A DNA stretch of 64,000 bases from Leptospira ilyithenensis (lineage in GTDB: Bacteria; Spirochaetota; Leptospiria; Leptospirales; Leptospiraceae): the NCBI RefSeq assembly GCF_004771005.1, contig NZ_RQHV01000062.1, forward strand, positions 310,001-374,000, written 5' to 3'. Position numbers and translations under genes: made by a program. The notes beneath the pieces are model-generated. The model had not been told where the DNA came from. It was given only the letters and a program-made list of their open reading frames with translations, and searched no databases. This document shows positions 28,715 to 35,877 of the stretch, in pieces. Position 1 is the stretch's first letter. The number at the start of each line of letters is the position of its first letter.

Positions 28715-28927
28715 ATGGATCCAAAGGATCAAAAACCGGAAGATAAATCACCTCTCGCTATGGCGGGAGTCGGGTTCGAATTTGTAACTTCGATACTGGT
28801 CTTTGTATTGGGTGGTTATTTTTTGGACGAAAAATTCGATACGAGCCCTCTTTGGTTGTTGGTAGGACTTTTTGGGGGATTTGCTTATTCTTTTTATATC
28901 CTGATCAAAAGAACAAAAGATCTCTGA
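28715..28927 (+). CDS. atpZ: AtpZ/AtpI-family small membrane protein
   Basis: A 70-residue protein with two membrane helices (about 16-37 and 43-63) joined by GGYFLDEKFDTSPLW. This matches the AtpZ/AtpI family, which usually precedes the F0F1-ATP synthase operon and is linked to assembly or divalent cation supply. No ATP synthase genes follow here; the next gene is ilvB. It is therefore separated from the usual partners within this window. The N-terminus is charged (DPKDQKPEDK), as is typical. Confidence 0.75.
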   Translation: MDPKDQKPEDKSPLAMAGVGFEFVTSILVFVLGGYFLDEKFDTSPLWLLVGLFGGFAYSFYILIKRTKDL

Positions 28928-29002
28928 AACATTTCCGATTTGTTTCTACTCACTTCAAAAAAAAAGTGACTGGATTTTCTGATAAGGAAATTCTGGTTTA
29001 GA

Positions 29003-29134
29003 ATGTCGAATTCGAACTTTTGCAATCTAAGCTTGTTCAGCCAAGATCCCGCAGAAGTTTCCTATGTACTCACCACTTCTCTCGTCTTAGTCGTCGTCAC
29101 TCATCCAAATAGTCTTAGCTTTCCGTCGTTATAA
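29003..29134 (+). CDS. putative branched-chain amino acid leader peptide
   Basis: A 43-codon open frame starting ATG at 29003 whose second half reads VLTTSLVLVVVTH, with five Val and three Leu codons in eleven. It precedes ilvB by 72 bases, the position of an attenuator leader peptide. E. coli ivbL has a comparable Val run. The stop (29132-29134) touches the second of two identical AGCTTTCC segments, as expected for ribosome-position-dependent RNA switching. The ribosome site before this ATG is weak (AAGGA is about 14 bases away), which lowers confidence. Confidence 0.45.
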   Translation: MSNSNFCNLSLFSQDPAEVSYVLTTSLVLVVVTHPNSLSFPSL

Positions 29135-29185
29135 GCTTTCCCCTTTGGGGACTTCCCGCCGGATGGAAAGCCTTTTCGCGGGAAG
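29117..29185 (+). promoter_or_regulatory. probable transcription attenuator upstream of ilvB
   Basis: AGCTTTCC occurs at 29117-29124 and again at 29134-29141, and either can pair with GGAAAGC at 29165-29171. The second pairing gives a hairpin followed by CTTTTC, terminator-like. A competing perfect 8-bp stem, CTTCCCGC (29152-29159) with GCGGGAAG (29178-29185), overlaps that partner. The alternatives are mutually exclusive, and the first segment lies in the Val/Leu-rich leader frame. The U-run is short, so control by RNA folding is inferred, not certain. Confidence 0.5.
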
Positions 29186-29206
29186 AAAAATCCTAAGGAC
29201 TATTTT

Positions 29207-30913
29207 ATGCAAACCTCTATTACTGTTTCTGAATATTGTATTCGTTTTTTCGAATCCAAGGGAATTCGCTTTCTTCCCGGATTGCCCGGGGGCACCATCT
29301 TACCGGTGTACGACGCTTTGGCGAAGTCTTCGCTCACTCATGTTCTTGCACGGCATGAACAAGGAGCCGGTTTTATTGCCCAAGGGATAGCTCGGACAAC
29401 GGGGGAGGTGACTCCGTTTTTGATTTCATCGGGTCCCGGGGTTTCCAATGCAATCACTGCGGTAGCCGATGCTTTCCGGGATTCCGTTCCAATACTTGTG
29501 ATATCAGGTCAAGTTCCTACATGGCTCATCGGTACCGATGCGTTTCAGGAATTGGATACTCTTTCCATTGTCCGGTCCATCACCAAACGGGCGTATTTGG
29601 TTACAGATCCGAGCCGGTTTCCAGAGATTCTGGAGGAAGCATTTTCGCTTTGCAAAGAAGGAAGACCAGGCCCCGTTTGGATTGATCTTCCTAAAGATAT
29701 TCAGAACTCACTGATTGGCGATTTTAAAGAAAAAGGATCGATTCCGAATGAGCATGAAGATAAAAAAATCCTTTCAGAAGATCCATCAAGGGAATTGATT
29801 GATGGTGCGACGGAGTTATTGAAAAATAGCAATAAACAGTTGTTATATATTGGAGGAGGGGCCGTAAAATCGGAAAGGCTGATTCGTAAAATTTCCGATC
29901 AATTTCGAATCCCGGTAGTGTCCACATTGATGGGGCTTGGTATATTTTCCGAAGAAGATGAATTGTATTTGGGAATGATGGGGATGCACGGAACTGCCGC
30001 CGCAAATGAAGCATTAAGAGATTGCGATCTATTGCTTGCATTCGGAGTAAGGTTTGACGATCGTGCTACCGGCAATTTAGAATCTTTTTGTAAAAATGCC
30101 AAAGTTATTCATGTAGATATTGATAAAAGGGAAATCAATAAAAATCGAAAGGTTGATTTGTCTTGGAATGGAGAACTTTCTTCGTTTTTGTTTGCCTGGA
30201 TTTCCGATTTGGAAACTAATTATGAAGCTTCCAACAAAGACTGGTTAAGTGAAATCAGCAGGCTTAAAAGTAATTTGGCACCACCACCAAACAAAATTCA
30301 TTCGCTTGTGAGATCCGTCGCAAGTTCGATCAATGAGGATGCTTTTATTCTTACCGACGTAGGCCAACATCAAATGTGGGTAGCCCAAAGTTACCCGTTT
30401 CAAAAGCCCAATTCATGGATTACTTCCGGCGGACAAGGTACAATGGGTTTCGGTTTACCGGCTTCCATCGGAGTTGCACTTGCCAATCCGGGTGCAACTG
30501 TTCTTTGTTTTACGGGAGACGGCTCTATTATGATGAATTTGCAGGAGCTTTCCACTTTGAAAGAATGGAATTTGAATGTGAAAATCATTCTAGTCAACAA
30601 CGGACATCTGGGGTTAGTGCGGCAGCAACAGGAACTTTTTTATGAAAATAGAAAGTCGGGAAGCAAATTTGAATTTCAGCCGGATTTTCTCCGCTTGGCA
30701 GAAAGTTTCGGAATTGAATCGGCAAAAATTCATCTGAAAGATAATTTCGTTTTTTTCTCGGATTGGTTTTCCAAAAAAGCTCCGTCGTTTTTGGAAGTGA
30801 TTGTTCCGGAAGAAGAAGGCGTTTATCCTTTTGTTCCTGCTGGTAAAGCGAACCATGAATATCTACTGGCTGCTGGAACAAATTGGAAAGATGTAGTAGA
30901 GAAAAGTCATTGA
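29207..30913 (+). CDS. ilvB: acetolactate synthase, large (catalytic) subunit
   Basis: A 568-residue thiamine-diphosphate enzyme that makes acetolactate or acetohydroxybutyrate, the first common step to valine, leucine and isoleucine. GLPGGTILPVYDAL leads to ARHEQGAGF, with catalytic Glu51. VSNAITAVADAF and PVLVISGQVPT follow, with GDGSIMMNLQELSTL and then VNNGHLG as the TPP-Mg motif near 440-470. RBS AAGGA is 7 bases upstream. No small regulatory subunit (ilvN) follows; the gene ends in a dispersed repeat. It may be a second isozyme. A leader peptide and RNA switch upstream suggest control by branched-chain amino acid supply. Confidence 0.88.
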   Translation: MQTSITVSEYCIRFFESKGIRFLPGLPGGTILPVYDALAKSSLTHVLARHEQGAGFIAQGIARTTGEVTPFLISSGPGVSNAITAVADAFRDSVPILVISGQVPTWLIGTDAFQELDTLSIVRSITKRAYLVTDPSRFPEILEEAFSLCKEGRPGPVWIDLPKDIQNSLIGDFKEKGSIPNEHEDKKILSEDPSRELIDGATELLKNSNKQLLYIGGGAVKSERLIRKISDQFRIPVVSTLMGLGIFSEEDELYLGMMGMHGTAAANEALRDCDLLLAFGVRFDDRATGNLESFCKNAKVIHVDIDKREINKNRKVDLSWNGELSSFLFAWISDLETNYEASNKDWLSEISRLKSNLAPPPNKIHSLVRSVASSINEDAFILTDVGQHQMWVAQSYPFQKPNSWITSGGQGTMGFGLPASIGVALANPGATVLCFTGDGSIMMNLQELSTLKEWNLNVKIILVNNGHLGLVRQQQELFYENRKSGSKFEFQPDFLRLAESFGIESAKIHLKDNFVFFSDWFSKKAPSFLEVIVPEEEGVYPFVPAGKANHEYLLAAGTNWKDVVEKSH

Positions 30914-31018
30914 GTGGCGGGTGGAACCCCACCCAGGATCAGCTTCGCTGATGATTTTTCGAATACTTCTTCGCTTCTATTGGCACAGAAGAAGGGGCGG
31001 GGATGCTAAGGATTCCAC
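30914..31018 (+). repeat. dispersed intergenic repeat, copy S2
   Basis: Begins at the ilvB stop with GTGGCGGGTGGAACCCCACCC, then GGATCAGCTTCGCTGATGATTTTTCGAATACTTCTTCGCTTCTATTGGC in blocks, and ends GAAGGGGCGGGGATGCTAAGGATTCCA. The blocks match S1 at 13493-13622 closely. TGGCGGGTGG...CCCACCC and ATCAGC...GCTGAT are self-complementary. The element may also act as the transcription end of ilvB. Confidence 0.7.
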
Positions 31019-31117
31019 CGCATTCCCCAACTTTGAATTTTACAGAGGATCTTTAAAAAAAAAGATTGTGCACAACTTAATTGCCTGTCATCATTGCAAT
31101 AACAAGAGGTTTTCAAA

Positions 31118-31603
31118 ATGGCAGAAGATTTTTATCAAATCAAAGTAAAACGGGGAAGTGAAGAAATCCCTTTGTCCAATTTTAAAGACAAAGTTCTTCT
31201 TATTGTAAACACTGCTAGCGAGTGCGGTTTCACACCGCAATACAAAGGTTTACAGGAAACCTACGAGAAATTGCATACCAAGGGTTTTGAGATTCTCGCC
31301 TTTCCTTGCAACCAGTTCAACGGACAAGAGCCGGGCTCCGATGAGCAGATCAAACTTTTTTGCGAAAGAACTTTCAGCACGACGTTTCCTATTTTTTCAA
31401 AGTTGGAGGTGAATGGTCCGAACACAGATCCTCTTTACCAACATTTAAAAAAACAAGCGCCAGGAATATTCGGTTCTTTGGATTTAAAATGGAATTTTAC
31501 AAAATTTTTGATAGATAAAAAGGGAAATGTTATTAAGCGTTATGCGCCTATTACGAAGCCGGAAGCGATTGTAAAAGATATCGAGGAATTGATTGCAAAA
31601 TAA
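31118..31603 (+). CDS. gpx: glutathione peroxidase family thiol peroxidase
   Basis: A 161-residue cytoplasmic peroxidase that reduces hydroperoxides. The peroxidatic Cys36 is in NTASECGFTPQ, Gln in AFPCNQFNGQEPG and Trp/Asn in KWNFTKFL complete the tetrad. Length and lack of signal peptide match bacterial BsaA/BtuE-type enzymes, which commonly use thioredoxin rather than glutathione; a second Cys in FPCNQ could serve as resolving residue. The last bases overlap the start of an OhrR-like regulator gene, so peroxide control of this pair is likely. Confidence 0.9.
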   Translation: MAEDFYQIKVKRGSEEIPLSNFKDKVLLIVNTASECGFTPQYKGLQETYEKLHTKGFEILAFPCNQFNGQEPGSDEQIKLFCERTFSTTFPIFSKLEVNGPNTDPLYQHLKKQAPGIFGSLDLKWNFTKFLIDKKGNVIKRYAPITKPEAIVKDIEELIAK

Positions 31604-32027
31604 AGCGAACAAGGGAGAAATTCTTTTACTTAAGAACCAAATCTGTTTTTCCCTGTATTCGGCAACGCATAGGATGATGAAAATGTATCGTCCTTTGCTT
31701 ACCGAACTGAATTTGACTTATCCTCAATACCTTGTAATGCTTGTTTTGTGGGAAGAGGATGGGCTTTCCGTAAGTGAAATCGGTGAGAGGTTAAGTCTTG
31801 ATTCGGGTACATTGACACCTCTTTTGAAAAGAATGCAAATTGCAAATCTTTTGGAAAGAAAGAGGGGAGAAGAAGATGAAAGAGTAGTCACTGTAAGGTT
31901 GACTTCTTTGGGAAAAAAATTACATACAAAAGCATTGTCAGTTCCTGAAAAAATATTTTGCCAAATGGGAATTTCTCTCCAGGAAGTTTTTTCCCTTAAG
32001 GAAACGTTGCATCGGTTGGGAGCTTAG
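31593..32027 (+). CDS. ohrR: MarR/OhrR-type redox regulator
   Basis: A 144-residue winged-helix regulator. The N-terminal LKNQICFSLYSATHRMMK places Cys18 exactly where OhrR carries its organic-peroxide-sensing cysteine. YPQYLVMLVLWEE, SVSEIGERLSLDSGTLTPLLKRM and LLERKRGEEDERVVTVRLT are the MarR DNA-binding core and wing. The start is a TTG overlapping gpx by 11 bases, with GAGGAATTG upstream. Binding to the promoter of the gpx-ohrR unit is inferred from OhrR biology; I did not find an obvious operator. Confidence 0.8.
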   Translation: MQNKANKGEILLLKNQICFSLYSATHRMMKMYRPLLTELNLTYPQYLVMLVLWEEDGLSVSEIGERLSLDSGTLTPLLKRMQIANLLERKRGEEDERVVTVRLTSLGKKLHTKALSVPEKIFCQMGISLQEVFSLKETLHRLGA

Positions 32028-32058
32028 ATCACCTATATATCGTTAGATTTATACCTTT

Positions 32059-32170
32059 GCGAGAGGGATGCGGAGGGCGCGGAACGCGGTCGCTATGCGA
32101 CGGTCACCCCGGAGCAGCCTGGTCCCTGACTCGTTGGAATTTCTGACAAAAATCATCGGGACTCGCCCTA
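32059..32170 (+). repeat. GC-rich dispersed intergenic repeat, copy R3
   Basis: Runs GCGAGAGGGATGC, GGAGGGCGCGG, CGGTCGCTATGCGACGG, CCCCGGAGCAGCCTGGTCCC and, after an insertion of about 35 bases, GGGACTCGCCC. The same blocks in the same order occur on the minus strand at 14587-14677, where the last two blocks are almost adjacent. CGTCGC-like arms around TATG form a hairpin. It fills the gap before acpS. Confidence 0.65.
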
Positions 32171-32237
32171 AAGTTTTCCCGGTACCATCCGAAACAGGCT
32201 CGACCTATGAATGATGGGGCGGAATCCTTGTGATGGA

Positions 32238-32621
32238 ATGATTTCCGTTGGCAATGACATAGTCGAAAACGACCGAATCCGGGATCTATTGGAAAAACAC
32301 GGAGATCGTTTTCTGAAACGGGTATTTACGGACGGAGAAGTGGAATACTGCCACAAACACAAAGACCCCATCCCATATCTTGCCGGGAGGTTTGCCTGCA
32401 AGGAAGCTTTGATCAAGGCATTGTCCCTTGATCCGGGCGAAGTTGCGGATATGAAAGAAATCGAACTCGCAGGCGCCAATTTCGGAAAAAAAACGCTGGT
32501 CATGCACGGGAAAACGGAGAAATTTTTCCAAGCAAAAGGTTTCACCCATAGTTCGGTGTCCATTAGTCATGGGAGAAATCACTCGACGGCAGTCGTTGTT
32601 TTGTACAAGGAGAAATTATGA
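32238..32621 (+). CDS. acpS: holo-[acyl-carrier-protein] synthase
   Basis: A 127-residue phosphopantetheinyl transferase that converts apo-ACP to holo-ACP using CoA. ISVGNDIVENDRI carries the magnesium-binding Asp at the N-terminus, FTDGEVEYC and GRFACKEALIKAL the second conserved block with Glu/Lys, and SVSISHGRNHSTAVVVL the C-terminal strand. I place the start at the ATG at 32238 because AcpS proteins begin almost directly with this strand; an ATG 27 bases upstream would add nine residues. The stop overlaps the start of the TPR gene (ATGA). Confidence 0.87.
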   Translation: MISVGNDIVENDRIRDLLEKHGDRFLKRVFTDGEVEYCHKHKDPIPYLAGRFACKEALIKALSLDPGEVADMKEIELAGANFGKKTLVMHGKTEKFFQAKGFTHSSVSISHGRNHSTAVVVLYKEKL

Positions 32622-32842
32622 TCGTAACAGAAAAGATGCATCAAGTTGTGGCACTTTACAACCAAGGACTTGCCCTTTACAAAGAAAGAAAGTTCGCGGA
32701 AGCAAAAGCAACATTTCAAAAAGCAATACAAATTGATCCGGAAGACGGCCCATCGCAATTGTATATCGAAAGATGTGATGATTATATCGCAGAACCTCCT
32801 CCCGAAGATTGGGACGGGGTTTATAATATGAAAACAAAATAA
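32618..32842 (+). CDS. single-TPR small protein
   Basis: A 74-residue protein consisting of one tetratricopeptide unit (HQVVALYNQGLALYKERKF with AEAKATFQKAIQID, then PSQLYIERCDDYI) and a PPPEDWDGVYNMK tail. The same YNxGLxxYxxRxFxEA ... PSxxYxxRC ... PPxxWDGV pattern is found at the C-terminus of many bacterial adenylate/guanylate cyclases and response proteins. Here it stands alone. It overlaps acpS by four bases and precedes a bactofilin, so a small adaptor role is plausible but unproven. Confidence 0.7.
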   Translation: MIVTEKMHQVVALYNQGLALYKERKFAEAKATFQKAIQIDPEDGPSQLYIERCDDYIAEPPPEDWDGVYNMKTK

Positions 32843-32852
32843 TTAGAGATTT

Positions 32853-33224
32853 ATGTCCAAAAAAAATACACAACCGATTGTCACCGAACATGGAGTGATT
32901 GCTACCATTCTCGGTAAAGAAACAGCGTTTAACGGAACTTTAGCTTTCAAAAAGCCATTGCAGATATCCGGAGATTTTATCGGAGAGATCATTTCCGACG
33001 GTTATCTGGTAGTCAGTGAAGGTGCCAGAGTCAAAGCGAATGTGAAGGCAGGCACCGTAGTCGTCGGTGGAACCATCATTGGAAATGTGACGGCTACACA
33101 AAGATTGGAAATGTTATCATCCGGAAAAGTCCAAGGAAACATCCGTACTGCAAAATTACAAATCGCAGACGGAGTGGTATTCGACGGAAACTGCGAAATG
33201 ATTAGCAGCGAAGAAGAAACTTAA
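32853..33224 (+). CDS. bacM: bactofilin (polymer-forming cytoskeletal protein)
   Basis: A 123-residue DUF583/bactofilin protein. The core is a right-handed beta-helix with hexad-like repeats of small hydrophobic residues: TVLGKETAFNGTLAF-like start (ILGKETAFNGTLAFKK), LQISGDFIGEIISDGYLVV, ARVKANVKAGTVVVGG, IIGNVTATQRLEML and KVQGNIRTAKLQIADG. Short charged tails flank it. Bactofilins polymerise without nucleotide and scaffold envelope or cell-shape enzymes; in Leptospira-type spirochaetes they contribute to helical form. It lies between the TPR gene (10-base gap) and a sensor kinase that starts 2 bases later. Confidence 0.88.
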   Translation: MSKKNTQPIVTEHGVIATILGKETAFNGTLAFKKPLQISGDFIGEIISDGYLVVSEGARVKANVKAGTVVVGGTIIGNVTATQRLEMLSSGKVQGNIRTAKLQIADGVVFDGNCEMISSEEET

Positions 33225-33226
33225 TC

Positions 33227-35017
33227 TTGTGGCAGTTTCATCCGTATAGCTTACTTTTAGGTTTTGCATTTTGCCTCAATTTGATATTGGGGCTTTTCGT
33301 TCTTCGCTCCATCCAACTCACTCTCATCCGTTATCTACTGGTCATGATCGTAGGCTGTCTCGTTTGGACAGGCTTTTACGGATTTGACTTTCTTCTCATC
33401 GACAAAGATTGGCATAGGTTTCGGATTTATTTCATTCATGCCGGCATCATCATCGCTACGTTAGGTGGGACTCTCTCTACAATCGGTTTCACTCTGAACA
33501 GACAGCTGCTGACCCGCAGGATGTGGATACTTTTATCCATACAACCGCTTCTAATGGCTATGATCATACTATTCGATCCTTTATTTGGGACGCTTTTACA
33601 AGACACTCATATCGAAATCATTGAAGGAAGAACCCAATGGGTGCAGGTTCTCGCTCTTCCGGGACAGATTGTGGAACTGGGCGGATCTACCATCTGGTCC
33701 TGTTATATTGCCTATCTCATTCTTAAGAGCATACTGAATACCAGAGCCCCCGCAAGAAACCAATTCTATCTGATACTGGTTTCTTTCATCGTTCTTTGGA
33801 CGACAACCGTTTTCCATGTGTTAGGGGTTCGTCCTTTCCCCGGTTTGGCGCTGGCTCCCGTTACATTATCCGTTCAGGTTCTGATATTCTTTTTTGCAAT
33901 CGGTTATTATCGTATGTTCGATCTGGTTCCTTTGGTAAGAGGGGAAATTGTAGACGAATTGGATGATCCGGTTGTGATCCTTGACGGCAGAAACCGGGTG
34001 ATCGACTGGAATATTGTCGCTGAACAACTATTTGCCGATGGAAGAAGGTATCTGACTTTGAGTTCCACCGAAGTTTTTTTTCAGTCTTATCCCGAACTTT
34101 CCCAAAAAATACAAAACCTTTCAGAAAAAAGAAATTTGATTCAATGGAGATGGGAATCCAAAGACCCGCTCCGGGACTGGGACGTCCGGGTGAAAAGAGT
34201 CAGAGACAGATACCGCATTAGCATTGGTTTGGTGGTGGTGTTTCGGGATATTACCGATCAGAAAAAATTAGAATCCCAAATGGTGGATGCAAATCGCTCC
34301 CTTTCTTACGCGAATGCTACCAAAGACAGATTTCTTTCCATTATATCTCATGATTTGCGGGGTCCGCTTGCAGGGATCAAAGTTCTATTAAAAATTCTGA
34401 ATGAGAAGGTGAAAGAGGAAGACACCGAGATATATGAAATGACAAAATCTCTTGTTGATGCTTCCGAGTCTGTTTTTTCCCTTTTGGAAAACCTTTTGGA
34501 ATGGTCCAAATTGCAAAGAGGTCAAGAGGAATTTCATCCCAATTTTACAAACGTAAATGATATTGTAAATGAAACGATTTATCTTTTCGAGCTGAATGCT
34601 AAAACAAAATCCATTCAGATCCAAAATTCCATACCTACCCATGCCACAGTATTTTGCGACGACCAGATGATTCTTACCGTACTTCGGAATTTCCTCTCCA
34701 ATGCGATCAAGTTCAGCTATAATAGCAGCAGCATTCGGATTGAAGCGGAAGAAGAAGGGATGATGTGGAGAATCAAAGTCATTGATTCGGGGGTTGGAAT
34801 TTCTGCCGATATTTTGAAAAAACTTTTTCACGTAGGAGAAACGATCAAATCCATTGGAACCCAAGGGGAAAATGGAAGCGGAATCGGGCTGTTACTTTGT
34901 CAAGAATTTGTTGAGCGAAATCAAGGTAAGATCCGGGTGGAAAGCGAAATTGGAAGAGGTTCCGTATTTTCCTTTACGCTTTGCAAGACTGCTTTTCCAT
35001 TAGATACCAGCGAGTAG
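33227..35017 (+). CDS. membrane-bound sensor histidine kinase
   Basis: A 596-residue kinase. The first 230 residues hold about seven membrane segments (7TM-type histidine-kinase N-terminus), followed by a PAS-like domain (about 235-345: VDELDDPVVILDGRNRVID to ISIGLVVVFRDITD). A short coiled coil then leads to HisKA with the phospho-acceptor in FLSIISHDLRGPLAG (about 366-380), and to the ATPase domain with NFLSNAIKF, DSGVGIS and GSGIGLLLC. The start is a TTG two bases after the bactofilin stop; no ATG nearby fits. No response regulator is adjacent, so its partner is elsewhere. Ligand unknown. Confidence 0.82.
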   Translation: MWQFHPYSLLLGFAFCLNLILGLFVLRSIQLTLIRYLLVMIVGCLVWTGFYGFDFLLIDKDWHRFRIYFIHAGIIIATLGGTLSTIGFTLNRQLLTRRMWILLSIQPLLMAMIILFDPLFGTLLQDTHIEIIEGRTQWVQVLALPGQIVELGGSTIWSCYIAYLILKSILNTRAPARNQFYLILVSFIVLWTTTVFHVLGVRPFPGLALAPVTLSVQVLIFFFAIGYYRMFDLVPLVRGEIVDELDDPVVILDGRNRVIDWNIVAEQLFADGRRYLTLSSTEVFFQSYPELSQKIQNLSEKRNLIQWRWESKDPLRDWDVRVKRVRDRYRISIGLVVVFRDITDQKKLESQMVDANRSLSYANATKDRFLSIISHDLRGPLAGIKVLLKILNEKVKEEDTEIYEMTKSLVDASESVFSLLENLLEWSKLQRGQEEFHPNFTNVNDIVNETIYLFELNAKTKSIQIQNSIPTHATVFCDDQMILTVLRNFLSNAIKFSYNSSSIRIEAEEEGMMWRIKVIDSGVGISADILKKLFHVGETIKSIGTQGENGSGIGLLLCQEFVERNQGKIRVESEIGRGSVFSFTLCKTAFPLDTSE

Positions 35018-35028
35018 GAGAGGAGTTT

Positions 35029-35877
35029 ATGTCAGAAAAAATTGTAATCATCACCGGTGCAACGGATGGAATTGGAAAAGTCGCGGCAAGAGAGATCTTA
35101 AAAAAAGGTTACTCCGTTGCGTTAGTCGCGAGAAACAAAGAAAAACTAAATCAAGTCAATACGGAACTTGCTCCTTTCGCCGTCAAAAATTCCATATCTC
35201 TCTACCAAGCGGATTTGAGCTCGCTGAAAGAAACGAAGAAAGTTGCCGAAAAGATCAAAAAAGATTTTCCAAAGATTCATGTGCTCCTCAACAATGCGGG
35301 CGCCTTTTTTTCGGATAGGGCCGTCACCGGGGAAGGATTAGAGTCTACTTTTGCCTTAAACCATTTGAATTATTTCGTATTTGCCGATGTCCTGATTCCT
35401 TGCTTACACGCGTCAGGCGAAGGTAGGATTGTAAATGTTGCTTCCGGGGCTCATTTCGGAGTTTCACTTGATTTTGACAATCTACAGGGAGAAACAAAAT
35501 ACTCAGGATGGAAACAATACCAAAAATCAAAATTAATGAATGTATATTTCACATATGAATTGGATGAAAGACTGAAAGAAAAGTCAATTACTGTCAATTG
35601 CCTTCATCCCGGTTTTGTCAAAACCAAATTCGGTCATAATAACATCGGTTTTACGAAGTCTTTCATTCAGTTCGTACAAAACCTGTTTGCGATCAATGAA
35701 GACAAAGGTGCGAAAACATCCGTTTTTCTTGCTACCTCGGATGAAGTTAAAAACGTAACCGGTCAGTACTTCGAAAAATCAAGAGCGAAAAAAAGTTCAA
35801 AACAATCATATGATATTGCCGCAAGAAAAGAACTCTGGAAAAGGTCGGAACAAATAGCAAAGACTATACTCAAATAG
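35029..35877 (+). CDS. short-chain dehydrogenase/reductase (retinol-dehydrogenase-like)
   Basis: A 282-residue Rossmann-fold oxidoreductase. The cofactor loop is TGATDGIGKVAAREI, then LLNNAGAF (NNAG), the catalytic Ser in IVNVASGAHFG and the YxxxK motif as YQKSKLMNV; HPGFVKTKFG follows. The C-terminus fits the retinol dehydrogenase/WW-oxidoreductase-like branch. The start is ATG 35029 with GGAGAGGAG ahead; a longer TTG frame from 34981 overlaps the kinase and was rejected. It ends exactly one base before the MCP start. Substrate unknown. Confidence 0.82.
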   Translation: MSEKIVIITGATDGIGKVAAREILKKGYSVALVARNKEKLNQVNTELAPFAVKNSISLYQADLSSLKETKKVAEKIKKDFPKIHVLLNNAGAFFSDRAVTGEGLESTFALNHLNYFVFADVLIPCLHASGEGRIVNVASGAHFGVSLDFDNLQGETKYSGWKQYQKSKLMNVYFTYELDERLKEKSITVNCLHPGFVKTKFGHNNIGFTKSFIQFVQNLFAINEDKGAKTSVFLATSDEVKNVTGQYFEKSRAKKSSKQSYDIAARKELWKRSEQIAKTILK

